Origin: an uncultured bacterium
GTDB lineage: Bacteria > Bacteroidota > Bacteroidia > Bacteroidales > Bacteroidaceae
Length of the DNA stretch: 64,000 nt
Direction: 5' to 3'
NCBI GenBank assembly: GCA_905215345.1
Contig: CAJMPR010000002.1
Location: 62,001 to 126,000, forward strand
Shown here: positions 57,309 to 64,000 of the stretch, piece by piece
Layout: each line of letters begins with the position of its first letter
Position numbering within the stretch: position 1 is the stretch's first letter
Program-made: the position numbers and the translations under genes
The notes under the pieces: generated by a model
The model's database searches: none
What the model was told of the DNA's origin: nothing
The model's input: only the letters and a program-made list of their open reading frames with translations

Positions 57309-59600
57309 ATGAAACGAGCAATTACTTCTTGTCTATTATCTTTCTGCTTGCTTGCCATGCCGTTGGCGGCGGGAACGAGGCCTTCGCCTGTAGATTACGT
57401 CAATCCTTTTATTGGGACCACGAATTTCGGTACTACCAATCCGGGGGCTGTTTGTCCCAATGGTATGATGTCCGTAGTACCTTTTAATGTGATGGGGTCG
57501 GCAGATAATAAGTACGACAAAGATGCCCGTTGGTGGTCTACTCCCTATGAATACCATAATTGTTTCTTTACCGGATATTCGCATGTCAATCTGAGTGGAG
57601 TAGGTTGTCCCGAATTAGGCTCTCTGCTTCTGATGCCCACTACGGGCGAACTGTCTGTGGATTATAAAGAGTATGGCAGCCGTTACAAGGATGAGCAAGC
57701 CTCGCCCGGATATTATAGTAATTTCCTCACCCGTTATGGTATAAAGACCGAAGTAACCGCAACGCCCCGGACGGGTGTATCGCGTTTTACTTTTCCTGCC
57801 GGACAGAGTCACATTTTATTGAATTTAGGCGAAGGTCTGACCAATGAGACAGGAGCTTTCTTGCGCCAGGTGAATGAGGCTGAGTTTGAGGGAATGAAAC
57901 TATTGGGCACTTTCTGTTACAATCCACAAGCTGTATTTCCCATTTATTTTGTAATGCGGGTCAATAAACGACCTGCATCTTCAGGTTATTGGAAGAAGCA
58001 ACGCCCTATGACTGGTGTTGAGGCGGAATGGGACCCGGATAACGGTCGTTATAAACTCTATACCCGTTATAAGAAGGAGATTGCAGGGGATGACATAGGA
58101 GCTTTTCTCACTTTTGATACCGGGGAGGGGGAGCAGATAGAGGTACAGATGGGTGTTTCTTTTGTCAGCATAGAGAATGCACGACTTAATCTGGATACTG
58201 AGCAGAAAGAAAAGGACTTCGGTGTAGTATTGGATGAGAGTCGCCGGAAGTGGAATGATGATTTGTCGCGTATTCTTGTTGAAGGCGGAACAAAGGAACA
58301 AAAGACAGTATTTTACACCGCTCTATACCATTTGTTGATACACCCCAATATCTTGCAGGATGTCAATGGACAATATCCTGCCATGGAAAGCGACAGAATC
58401 CTGACAACAAATGGTGACCGTTATACTGTATTCTCCTTGTGGGATACTTACCGCAATGTACACCAACTTCTAACGCTGGTTTATCCCGAACGTCAGGTAC
58501 AGATGGTACGTACCATGCTTGATATGTATCGGGAGCACGGCTGGCTGCCTAAGTGGGAACTATATGGACGGGAAACATTAACGATGGAGGGTGATCCTTC
58601 TATCCCCGTTATTGTAGATACCTGGCTGAAGGGATTGCGTGATTTTGACATTGAACTTGCTTATGAAGCCATGCGTAAGGGAGCCACTTTGCCGGGTGCG
58701 GAGAACCTGCTCCGGCCGGATAATGATGATTACTTGTCTCTGGGTTATGTTCCTTTGCGTCAGCAATATGATAATTCTGTGTCTCATGCTTTGGAATATT
58801 ACATTGCCGATAATGCGCTTTCACGTCTTGCCGATGCGCTTGGTAAGCAGGCAGATGCACAGGGAAAGAAAGATGTAGCCCGTAAGTATCAGGCAGATGC
58901 CCGTCTCTTCTATAATCGCTCATTAGGATATAAGCATTATTACAGTAAAGAGTTCGGTACTTTCCGTCCTATCCTTCCCAACGGACAGTTTTATTCTCCT
59001 TTCAATCCAATGGAAGGTGAGAACTTCGAGCCCAGTCCGGGTTTCCATGAAGGTAACTCTTGGAATTACACTTTCTATGTTCCCCATGATGTCAAAGGAC
59101 TGGCACGCTTGATGGGAGGAGAGAAGCCTTTCATTAACAAACTTCAACGTGTGTTTGATGACGGACTTTATGACCCTGCCAATGAGCCTGATATTGCTTA
59201 TGCCCATCTATTCTCTTACTTTAAAGGTGAGGAGTGGCGTACTCAAAAAGAATTACACCGTCTTTTGAACAAGTATTTTAAAAACACACCGGATGGCATT
59301 CCCGGTAATGATGATACGGGCACCATGTCAGCTTGGGCTATCTTTAATATGATGGGCTTTTATCCCGATTGTCCCGGTGAACCGGCTTATACGCTTTCTA
59401 CTCCGGTATTCGATAAAGTGACTATAACTCTTGATGCAAAACAATGGGGACGGGACAAATTGGTGATAAAAACGGAACGCCCGACGGCAGAAGCCTTGTA
59501 TATTCACCGGATGGAGTTGGGAGGAAAACCTTTATCACGTTACCGTATCACTCATGAAGAGCTACTAAATGGTAGTGAATTACGCTTTATACTTCGCTGA
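57309..59600 (+). CDS. GH92 family exo-alpha-mannosidase (fourth), periplasmic
   Basis: A 763-residue GH92 enzyme with a cleavable signal peptide (MKRAITSCLLSFCLLAMPLAAG). It opens VDYVNPFIGTTNFGTTNPGAVCPNGM. The predicted acid is Glu581 (FHEGNSWNY), and the base region PGNDDTGTMSAW has Asn667 and Asp669. It is the most diverged of the four: the barrel has FSLWDTYRNVHQL and the C-terminal domain has an extra loop (DAKQWGRDK). This may mean a different linkage, for example alpha-1,3 or alpha-1,6. It is the last gene of the locus, before a strong terminator. Confidence 0.94.
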   Translation: MKRAITSCLLSFCLLAMPLAAGTRPSPVDYVNPFIGTTNFGTTNPGAVCPNGMMSVVPFNVMGSADNKYDKDARWWSTPYEYHNCFFTGYSHVNLSGVGCPELGSLLLMPTTGELSVDYKEYGSRYKDEQASPGYYSNFLTRYGIKTEVTATPRTGVSRFTFPAGQSHILLNLGEGLTNETGAFLRQVNEAEFEGMKLLGTFCYNPQAVFPIYFVMRVNKRPASSGYWKKQRPMTGVEAEWDPDNGRYKLYTRYKKEIAGDDIGAFLTFDTGEGEQIEVQMGVSFVSIENARLNLDTEQKEKDFGVVLDESRRKWNDDLSRILVEGGTKEQKTVFYTALYHLLIHPNILQDVNGQYPAMESDRILTTNGDRYTVFSLWDTYRNVHQLLTLVYPERQVQMVRTMLDMYREHGWLPKWELYGRETLTMEGDPSIPVIVDTWLKGLRDFDIELAYEAMRKGATLPGAENLLRPDNDDYLSLGYVPLRQQYDNSVSHALEYYIADNALSRLADALGKQADAQGKKDVARKYQADARLFYNRSLGYKHYYSKEFGTFRPILPNGQFYSPFNPMEGENFEPSPGFHEGNSWNYTFYVPHDVKGLARLMGGEKPFINKLQRVFDDGLYDPANEPDIAYAHLFSYFKGEEWRTQKELHRLLNKYFKNTPDGIPGNDDTGTMSAWAIFNMMGFYPDCPGEPAYTLSTPVFDKVTITLDAKQWGRDKLVIKTERPTAEALYIHRMELGGKPLSRYRITHEELLNGSELRFILR

Positions 59601-59618
59601 AGCTGTTTTACTATATAA

Positions 59619-59657
59619 ATAAAGAGAGTGTTTCCATCACGGAGACACTCTCTTTGT
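59619..59657. terminator. Bidirectional terminator after the PUL
   Basis: AAAGAGAGTGT (59621-59631) pairs with ACACTCTCTTT (59645-59655), with A-rich and T-rich flanks on either side. It closes the glycan locus and the convergent TraB/GumN gene. Confidence 0.85.
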
Positions 59658-59684
59658 CATTGTTAGAGATAATTTATTAGAGAT

Positions 59685-60569
59685 TCATTTCATGGCTTCC
59701 ACGCTGTAGCCTTGTAGTTTCAGTAAATTAAGTACTCCGTTGGCTCCCGGTAAGTGCCCGGCACCTACAACAAAGAAGGTGGGAGCTTCAGTCATAATGG
59801 CAGGCATTTTGTTTGCCCATACGATGTTGCGGTTGTCAATCAATGCTTCCATTTCCTCCGGTAGAGGGTCGCAGGAGGTATTTTCACGCTCTTCCATCAG
59901 TTTCAACACTTCATCCAGATTCTGTGCCTGATAGCTTTTAATCAGTTGCTTGATTTGGGCTATAGTCTTATCAATGTTACTGGCTGTGCAGTATAGTAAA
60001 TTAGCTTGGCGGTGCAAAGACTGACTATTAAACAGAAGTTCTATTTGCGACTGAGTTGTTTCCAAGCCACCTACTTTCTTACCTTGTTGTTGCGCTTGTT
60101 GTTGAAAGAAACTGTCGAGTTGCTCCTGCGGATTATACCCTGGAGTCTGTTTCATATAAAGCAATAGAGCGAGTTGCTGGTTGATAGCGGCAGGTTTTAG
60201 CTGCCTCAGCATGGCGACGTCTACCATCATATTGTCTTTTATAACCTTACCTAACTTTTCGTACTGTTCAGGAGTAAAAAGACTTTGCAGTGTACTGTCT
60301 TTGGGCATCATCATCAGTCGCTGTGCATTTTGTAAGAAAGTGGGGGATGTCATATCGCTCATGACAATTTCACCGTAAACCTGCGATGTTTCTTTTATTG
60401 CCTGTGGCATACTGGCGATGCTGTCTTTTATACTGAGTGGAGAAAGGTGATAAGTGCCGAAAATGTAAGATGGTTTTTCTAATCCTTTACCGGAAATTTT
60501 CCATAAGAGTTGTGCATTGGCATTTAATGTAATGCTGATAAAAAGCAGTATTCCTAAAATTTTCTTCAT
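59685..60569 (-). CDS. TraB/GumN family exported protein
   Basis: A 294-residue protein with a cleavable signal peptide (MKKILGILLFISITLNANAQ). It has the two motifs of the TraB/GumN family (related to Tiki-type metalloproteases): PSYIFGTYHLSP near the N-terminus, and FFVVGAGHLPGANGVLNLLKLQGY near the C-terminus. Between them is a helical region. The conserved glycine and histidine residues are intact, so peptidase activity is possible but unproven for bacterial members. It is periplasmic, convergent with the glycan locus and followed upstream by the NlpC/P60 gene. Confidence 0.88.
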   Translation of the reverse strand: MKKILGILLFISITLNANAQLLWKISGKGLEKPSYIFGTYHLSPLSIKDSIASMPQAIKETSQVYGEIVMSDMTSPTFLQNAQRLMMMPKDSTLQSLFTPEQYEKLGKVIKDNMMVDVAMLRQLKPAAINQQLALLLYMKQTPGYNPQEQLDSFFQQQAQQQGKKVGGLETTQSQIELLFNSQSLHRQANLLYCTASNIDKTIAQIKQLIKSYQAQNLDEVLKLMEERENTSCDPLPEEMEALIDNRNIVWANKMPAIMTEAPTFFVVGAGHLPGANGVLNLLKLQGYSVEAMK

Positions 60570-60643
60570 TATTTTCTTCTTTATCGGGTTTATTCTGAAA
60601 TATCAGTCGGAAAAGAATGAAGAAAATCACAAGAGGTGTTTTT

Positions 60644-61156
60644 TTATTTAACTCTTCCGCCGCAGAGCCAATATTGAGTGTAATATTTTTCTTTGAGATC
60701 GCTCACAATAACTCCCTGACTGGTACTGGCATGGATAAATTTCCCATCTTTAAGGTAAATGCCGACATGTGCCACTTTTTTGTAGGAACTTCGACTGGTA
60801 AAAAATACAAGATCTCCCTCACGCAAGTTGCGGCGGGAGATTTTGCTACTTTCTTTTAATTGCTCATCCGTACTTCTGGATAACCGAGTGTGATACACTT
60901 TCCTGTAAAGTTGCGAAACTAATCCGGAGCAATCCGTTCCGCGTTTACTTTCACCGCCCGCCCGGTAGGGAGTACCGATCCATTCGGCGGCATTGATGTA
61001 CAAATTGTGGTTGTCTGTAAGGTCAATATCTATACCGAGGCGTACCGATGACTTTGCCAGTGCTTTGTAGTCCACCCGGGGAGCAGATGTATGGCATGAA
61101 CTCAGACTGATAATCAACCCGCAGAGGGCAACTGTGTAGGAAAGAATTTTTCTCAT
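60644..61156 (-). CDS. NlpC/P60 family cell-wall peptidase lipoprotein
   Basis: A 170-residue lipoprotein (MRKILSYTVALCGLIISLSSC, Cys21) with a C40 peptidase domain. The catalytic Cys76 is in RGTDCSGLV, the His130 in VAHVGIYL, and a third polar residue, His142, in FIHAST. It probably cleaves peptide stems of peptidoglycan in the periplasm. Size is typical of the minimal Spr-type enzymes. Its start overlaps the stop of the ABC ATPase gene by four bases (ATGA), which is an odd functional pairing but a clear translational link. Confidence 0.92.
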   Translation of the reverse strand: MRKILSYTVALCGLIISLSSCHTSAPRVDYKALAKSSVRLGIDIDLTDNHNLYINAAEWIGTPYRAGGESKRGTDCSGLVSQLYRKVYHTRLSRSTDEQLKESSKISRRNLREGDLVFFTSRSSYKKVAHVGIYLKDGKFIHASTSQGVIVSDLKEKYYTQYWLCGGRVK

Positions 61157-61941
61157 GCTTCTGCCGTAACCGATGTTTCGTTAGTCATTGTAGTGCCTGT
61201 TGTTTCTTCTTCTTCTGAATTTTCAATAACATCTTCTTCTACGTTGATATTGAAGTAAGCTTCCAACTCTTTTTCTGCTGAGTTATTCTGATTCTGTATA
61301 TCGCGGATAATGACACCATGTTCCAGCAAGGCAATGCGTGGACATACGTCTACTGTATGATTCAGGTTATGGCTGGAGATAATGACAGTAGCACCATGCT
61401 CTTCATTATATTTTTTCAGTAAATGTTTGATGACGGATTGGGAACTTGGATCAAGGAAGTTGAACGGCTCGTCCAGAATAAGTAACTGTGGATGGTGCAG
61501 CATGGCGGAAATAATTCCGATTTTCTGTTTATTTCCTGCGGAGAAATTACGGATAAACTTCTTTTGTCCCATTACCTCTCCATTCATAAACCGTTCAAAA
61601 GGAGCTATGCGTTCGTCTACTTCCTCTTTTTTCAATCCGTACATTTTTCCGATGAAATAGAAATATTCTTCGGGAGTAAGATAGTCTATCAGGAAACCGT
61701 CGTCGATAAAAGCGCCTGTGAAACCCTTCCAATCTTCACTTTTGCACACGTCAATATCATTGATGACAACATTGCCATGGTCGGCTTGCAGTAGATCCAA
61801 TATCAGGCGGAAAAGAGTAGTCTTCCCAGCCCCATTGTTACCTACTAATCCCAACATATCACCTTGGTTGATGAAATATTTATCAATATCTACGGCTCTC
61901 TTATTACCGAAGTTTTTTTGAAGATTATTAATCTGTATCAT
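61153..61941 (-). CDS. ABC transporter ATP-binding protein
   Basis: A 262-residue ATPase. Walker A GNNGAGKTT is at 35-43 and the signature FSAGNKQKIGI at about 133-143. Walker B LLILDEPFNFLDP and the switch His in IISSHNLNHTVD follow. The last 40 residues are acidic (EEDVIENSEEEETTGT), a Bacteroidales-type tail with no known role. It pairs with the DUF5687 membrane protein encoded upstream on the same strand, across an 84-bp gap with an inverted repeat; together they look like an exporter of unknown substrate. Confidence 0.92.
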   Translation of the reverse strand: MIQINNLQKNFGNKRAVDIDKYFINQGDMLGLVGNNGAGKTTLFRLILDLLQADHGNVVINDIDVCKSEDWKGFTGAFIDDGFLIDYLTPEEYFYFIGKMYGLKKEEVDERIAPFERFMNGEVMGQKKFIRNFSAGNKQKIGIISAMLHHPQLLILDEPFNFLDPSSQSVIKHLLKKYNEEHGATVIISSHNLNHTVDVCPRIALLEHGVIIRDIQNQNNSAEKELEAYFNINVEEDVIENSEEEETTGTTMTNETSVTAEA

Positions 61942-62025
61942 AATTTAGTTATTAGTTATTAGTTTTCAGTGATTAGAGGTTGATGATGAGCAAATCATTA
62001 ATCACCAGTCACTAATCACTATTAT
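61942..62025. repeat. AT-rich gap with inverted repeat
   Basis: AGTGATTAG (61968-61976) pairs with CTAATCACT (62012-62020). Repeated TTAGTTATTAG words precede it. It separates the DUF5687 and ATPase genes and could moderate their relative expression. Confidence 0.5.
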
Positions 62026-63513
62026 TTATTGTCTGCTGTCCCTAAATCCTTCCATATTTTTGTAACGGCGTTTCATGAAACGGTGATAAACATTCTTCAA
62101 CCAGAAGCGGGAAGTCAGGATGAAACCGGCACCGGTCACGATTAATACCCATGCAGTGGCTGTTTCTCCCAGAAAAGTAGTCAGTACATAGTTTAAAATC
62201 AAAGGAACACCAAAAGCGGCGCCCGCTATCAGATTTTGTAATCCTGTTCCCATGTTATGGCGATTTGTCATTTTAGCATTCAAGTTGACAGTCTTGACGT
62301 TGTATACCGCCAATTGGAACAGGCAGAAGTAAACACCACCTGCAACAAATATAGCCCATGCGATGCAACTCAATATGGATAATTTGCCGGTTGCCATAGC
62401 AGGAATCATTAGTATTAATGGAATCAGTATTGCAATGCTGTAAAGAGTATATTTGGCACGGAGCAGTGTGTAGATAGATTCTTTACGACTCATTAATCCG
62501 TCTATATAGTTCCCTTCGTAGCTCATTAGGTTGGAGAGGAACAAGATACCAAAGATTATGAAGTTGTAAACGATGATGAAACCTTTCATTCTCTGCCCAT
62601 CATAGGCTTCAGTGAAACTGAGAATACCGGTGAAAAGAATTACTACCAGGAATGCCGAACGCAGAGCTGTTTTGCAAACTTTGTTACGTAGCAGCATTTT
62701 CAGCTCCAAACGCATGTATTCGCCTATTTCGCCATAGCGGTCAAGGAACTTATATTCTGAAACATGTTTTACTTTTGTGTCTTCTACCTTATTAAGTTCA
62801 TCATACACTAACCTCACCATCAAGGCGCGATTGATAAGCCACATAACGGTGATTGCTATCAACACTCCAAGGAATGTGAGTAGATTGCCCGTAATAAATC
62901 CTTCTCCAAGGTTTACCGAATATTCGAATAAAGGACTATTATCCGGAATGAACATCCCGGCAGCGATACCACCGTACACAAGCACCGGAAGGATTATCCA
63001 CCAGATACGTTGGTCAATCAGCGTGCGACACAACAAAAACCAATAGTTGTTGAAAACCATCAGCAACCAGATGCCTATGCAGTAGGTTAATACACCGGTA
63101 ATACCATAAAATTTGGTAATGGTAATGATGGCAAACGGAACAAAGAGGAATAACCAGATAAAGTTGAATCCACTCAGCCCGGAACGTATCAGTAAGAAGT
63201 CGATGAGGCGATTTCGTCTTATTGGTAGCAGTAGATAAGGCTTAACTTCTTGCGTCGGCGTTTTCTGGAATAGGAAACGCATCAAGAAGTCGATTGCCAT
63301 CACAAATATCAGTCCGCTGTTGAGAACATGATAGGCTTCTGTGGCACCACCATCGAAAGCAAAAGCAAAAGTTGTTCCAAAGAACATCAGATAACCGGCC
63401 CAGAATATTGCCATAAGGAACATCCAGAACTTGCCGAATTTATTCTTTTCGTACATCGGATTGCGTTTGGCAGCCAGTTTCCCATGCTTGCGTAATTCTA
63501 TAAAAAGACTCAT
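62026..63513 (-). CDS. DUF5687 family membrane protein, probable ABC permease
   Basis: A 495-residue polytopic protein with about 12 hydrophobic segments, beginning MSLFIELRKHGKLAAKRNPMYEKN. It fits the Bacteroidales DUF5687 family, whose members usually sit beside an ABC ATPase, as here. The internal soluble stretch at about 240-275 (YDELNKVEDTKVKHVSEYKFLDRYGEIGEYM) is charged and cytoplasmic. Substrate unknown. The C-terminus is basic and tyrosine-rich (FMKRRYKNMEGFRDSRQ). The start at 63513 follows the terminator of the M16 gene. Confidence 0.85.
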   Translation of the reverse strand: MSLFIELRKHGKLAAKRNPMYEKNKFGKFWMFLMAIFWAGYLMFFGTTFAFAFDGGATEAYHVLNSGLIFVMAIDFLMRFLFQKTPTQEVKPYLLLPIRRNRLIDFLLIRSGLSGFNFIWLFLFVPFAIITITKFYGITGVLTYCIGIWLLMVFNNYWFLLCRTLIDQRIWWIILPVLVYGGIAAGMFIPDNSPLFEYSVNLGEGFITGNLLTFLGVLIAITVMWLINRALMVRLVYDELNKVEDTKVKHVSEYKFLDRYGEIGEYMRLELKMLLRNKVCKTALRSAFLVVILFTGILSFTEAYDGQRMKGFIIVYNFIIFGILFLSNLMSYEGNYIDGLMSRKESIYTLLRAKYTLYSIAILIPLILMIPAMATGKLSILSCIAWAIFVAGGVYFCLFQLAVYNVKTVNLNAKMTNRHNMGTGLQNLIAGAAFGVPLILNYVLTTFLGETATAWVLIVTGAGFILTSRFWLKNVYHRFMKRRYKNMEGFRDSRQ

Positions 63514-63535
63514 TGTGTAGATGATTAGAGTATAT

Positions 63536-63571
63536 AAAAAAGGCTGCGCTGCTTTATGAACAACGCAGCCT
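63536..63571 (-). terminator. Terminator of the M16 peptidase gene
   Basis: On the minus strand AGGCTGCG (63571-63564) pairs with CGCAGCCT (63548-63541), followed by a run of Ts. It starts 18 bases beyond the stop of the M16 gene. Confidence 0.85.
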
Positions 63572-63588
63572 CTTATGCTATATTTTTA

Positions 63589-64000
63589 TTATTCCTGATT
63601 AGGGCTGATCATGGATACCTCAATCTCATTCTTCTGTTTGAGCAGGTCATTCATAAACTTCTGAATATCCTTTGTAGTAATACTATTAACGATTTGTTCG
63701 TAGTCTTTAGTGATATTCATACCGGTAAACAAATATTCATCAATGCTTCCCAACCAGTAATCGTTTTCTTTCAGTTCTTCGGCATGTTTTTTCAACATGA
63801 ATTCTTTTACCTTCTTCAAGTCTGTTTCCGATGGGCCTACCTTAGCCATATTATTAGCTTCGGCAAAGATGATCTGCATCAGTTTCTCTCTCTTCTCAGG
63901 AGCCGTTTCGAAAGAAATCTGCATAACCGCTTTCTCAGTAGGATACTTCATTAATTGACCGTAAACTCCAACACCATAAGTACCGCCCTCGTCTTCACGA
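63589..64000 (-). CDS. M16 family zinc peptidase, C-terminal end (runs off window)
   Basis: The open frame continues without interruption to the right edge, so an ATG at 63951 is internal, not the start. The visible 136 residues begin REDEGGTYGVGVYGQL and continue with YPTEKAVMQISFETAPEKRE, the conserved RxxxGGxYG block and following strand in the last domain of M16 (insulinase/pitrilysin) peptidases. The ending EVSMISPNQE is the usual C-terminus. The zinc-binding HxxEH motif lies outside the window. Probably periplasmic, as in other Bacteroides M16 enzymes, but the signal is not visible. Confidence 0.88.
   Translation of the reverse strand, partial: REDEGGTYGVGVYGQLMKYPTEKAVMQISFETAPEKREKLMQIIFAEANNMAKVGPSETDLKKVKEFMLKKHAEELKENDYWLGSIDEYLFTGMNITKDYEQIVNSITTKDIQKFMNDLLKQKNEIEVSMISPNQE

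Noticed and set aside
60644..61941. Functional link between the NlpC/P60 peptidase and the ABC transporter as a toxin or bacteriocin export system
   Set aside because: No small secreted peptide gene, peptidase-containing exporter or immunity gene is present; the four-base overlap alone does not support this.
63589..63951. Stand-alone 120-residue protein at the right edge
   Set aside because: The frame is open upstream to the window end with conserved M16 sequence (RxxxGGxYG), so this is the tail of a longer protease.

Overview
The window is a chromosomal segment of a Bacteroides-type gut bacterium (Bacteroidales). This rests on the sequence: promoters of the Bacteroides form (TTTG about 20 bases before TAnnTTTG), mostly AT-rich start regions without Shine-Dalgarno sequences, a SusC/SusD pair, an ECF sigma/FecR pair with a C-terminal DUF4974-like region, and several Bacteroides-restricted families (DUF3256, DUF4270, DUF5687, DUF5715). 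The species cannot be fixed from the sequence alone. No phage, insertion sequence, CRISPR array or conjugative element was seen.

From 1 to 38.6 kb the content is core or housekeeping. It holds truA, an EamA permease, a GAF-type free methionine sulfoxide reductase, a YitT membrane protein, a Tyr-Gly tRNA pair and ribH. Next come a membrane-anchored TPR protein, recF with a DUF721 (DciA-like) gene, and a run on the minus strand: PHP phosphatase, 5-formyl-THF cyclo-ligase, S41 protease, dCMP deaminase, a lipoprotein and an M3 peptidase. After these lie gap, mscL, guaA, a Crp/Fnr regulator, marC, trkH and a rhomboid protease. A cytoplasmic glycogen/alpha-glucan operon follows (GH133-type debranching enzyme, GT-B synthase-like transferase, GH57), facing a convergent pair: a half-length GT5 protein and a DUF4270 lipoprotein. 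Then come panC-panD, an NfnA/NfnB-like fusion flavoprotein, serS, two paralogous lipoproteins, rplU-rpmA and a HAD phosphatase.

From 38.7 to 59.6 kb lies a polysaccharide utilization locus, all on the plus strand: GH92, ECF sigma, FecR anti-sigma, GH92, terminator, SusC (with an STN signalling domain), SusD, GH97, GH92, MFS permease, GH130, GH92. Four GH92 alpha-mannosidases plus a GH130_2-like mannoside phosphorylase suggest high-mannose N-glycan (or related mannan) use. SusC/SusD would import the glycan, GH92 enzymes would trim alpha-mannose, the GH97 (inverting, SusB-like residue pattern) would remove an alpha-glucosyl cap or side residue, and the MFS carrier would pass small products to the cytoplasm, where GH130 would phosphorolyse Man-beta-1,4-GlcNAc. 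The STN-SusC/FecR/ECF trio is expected to sense the substrate and induce the locus. From 59.6 kb to the end are a TraB/GumN protein, an NlpC/P60 lipoprotein, an ABC ATPase with a DUF5687 permease, and the C-terminal end of an M16 protease.

The most puzzling non-coding signal is a class of short tandem repeats with a period of about 19-23 bp at five intergenic sites (4690-4799, 4864-4929, 22351-22388, 34521-34588, 56152-56231). Their sequences are unrelated to one another, but they share an architecture of two to five units with a conserved core of about 10-14 bases, often palindromic. Other notable points are a possible two-state RNA fold between susD and GH97, a 92-nt same-strand overlap of two genes, a histone-like tail on the GH57 protein, and an Asp-to-Asn difference that separates three of the four GH92 enzymes from the fourth.
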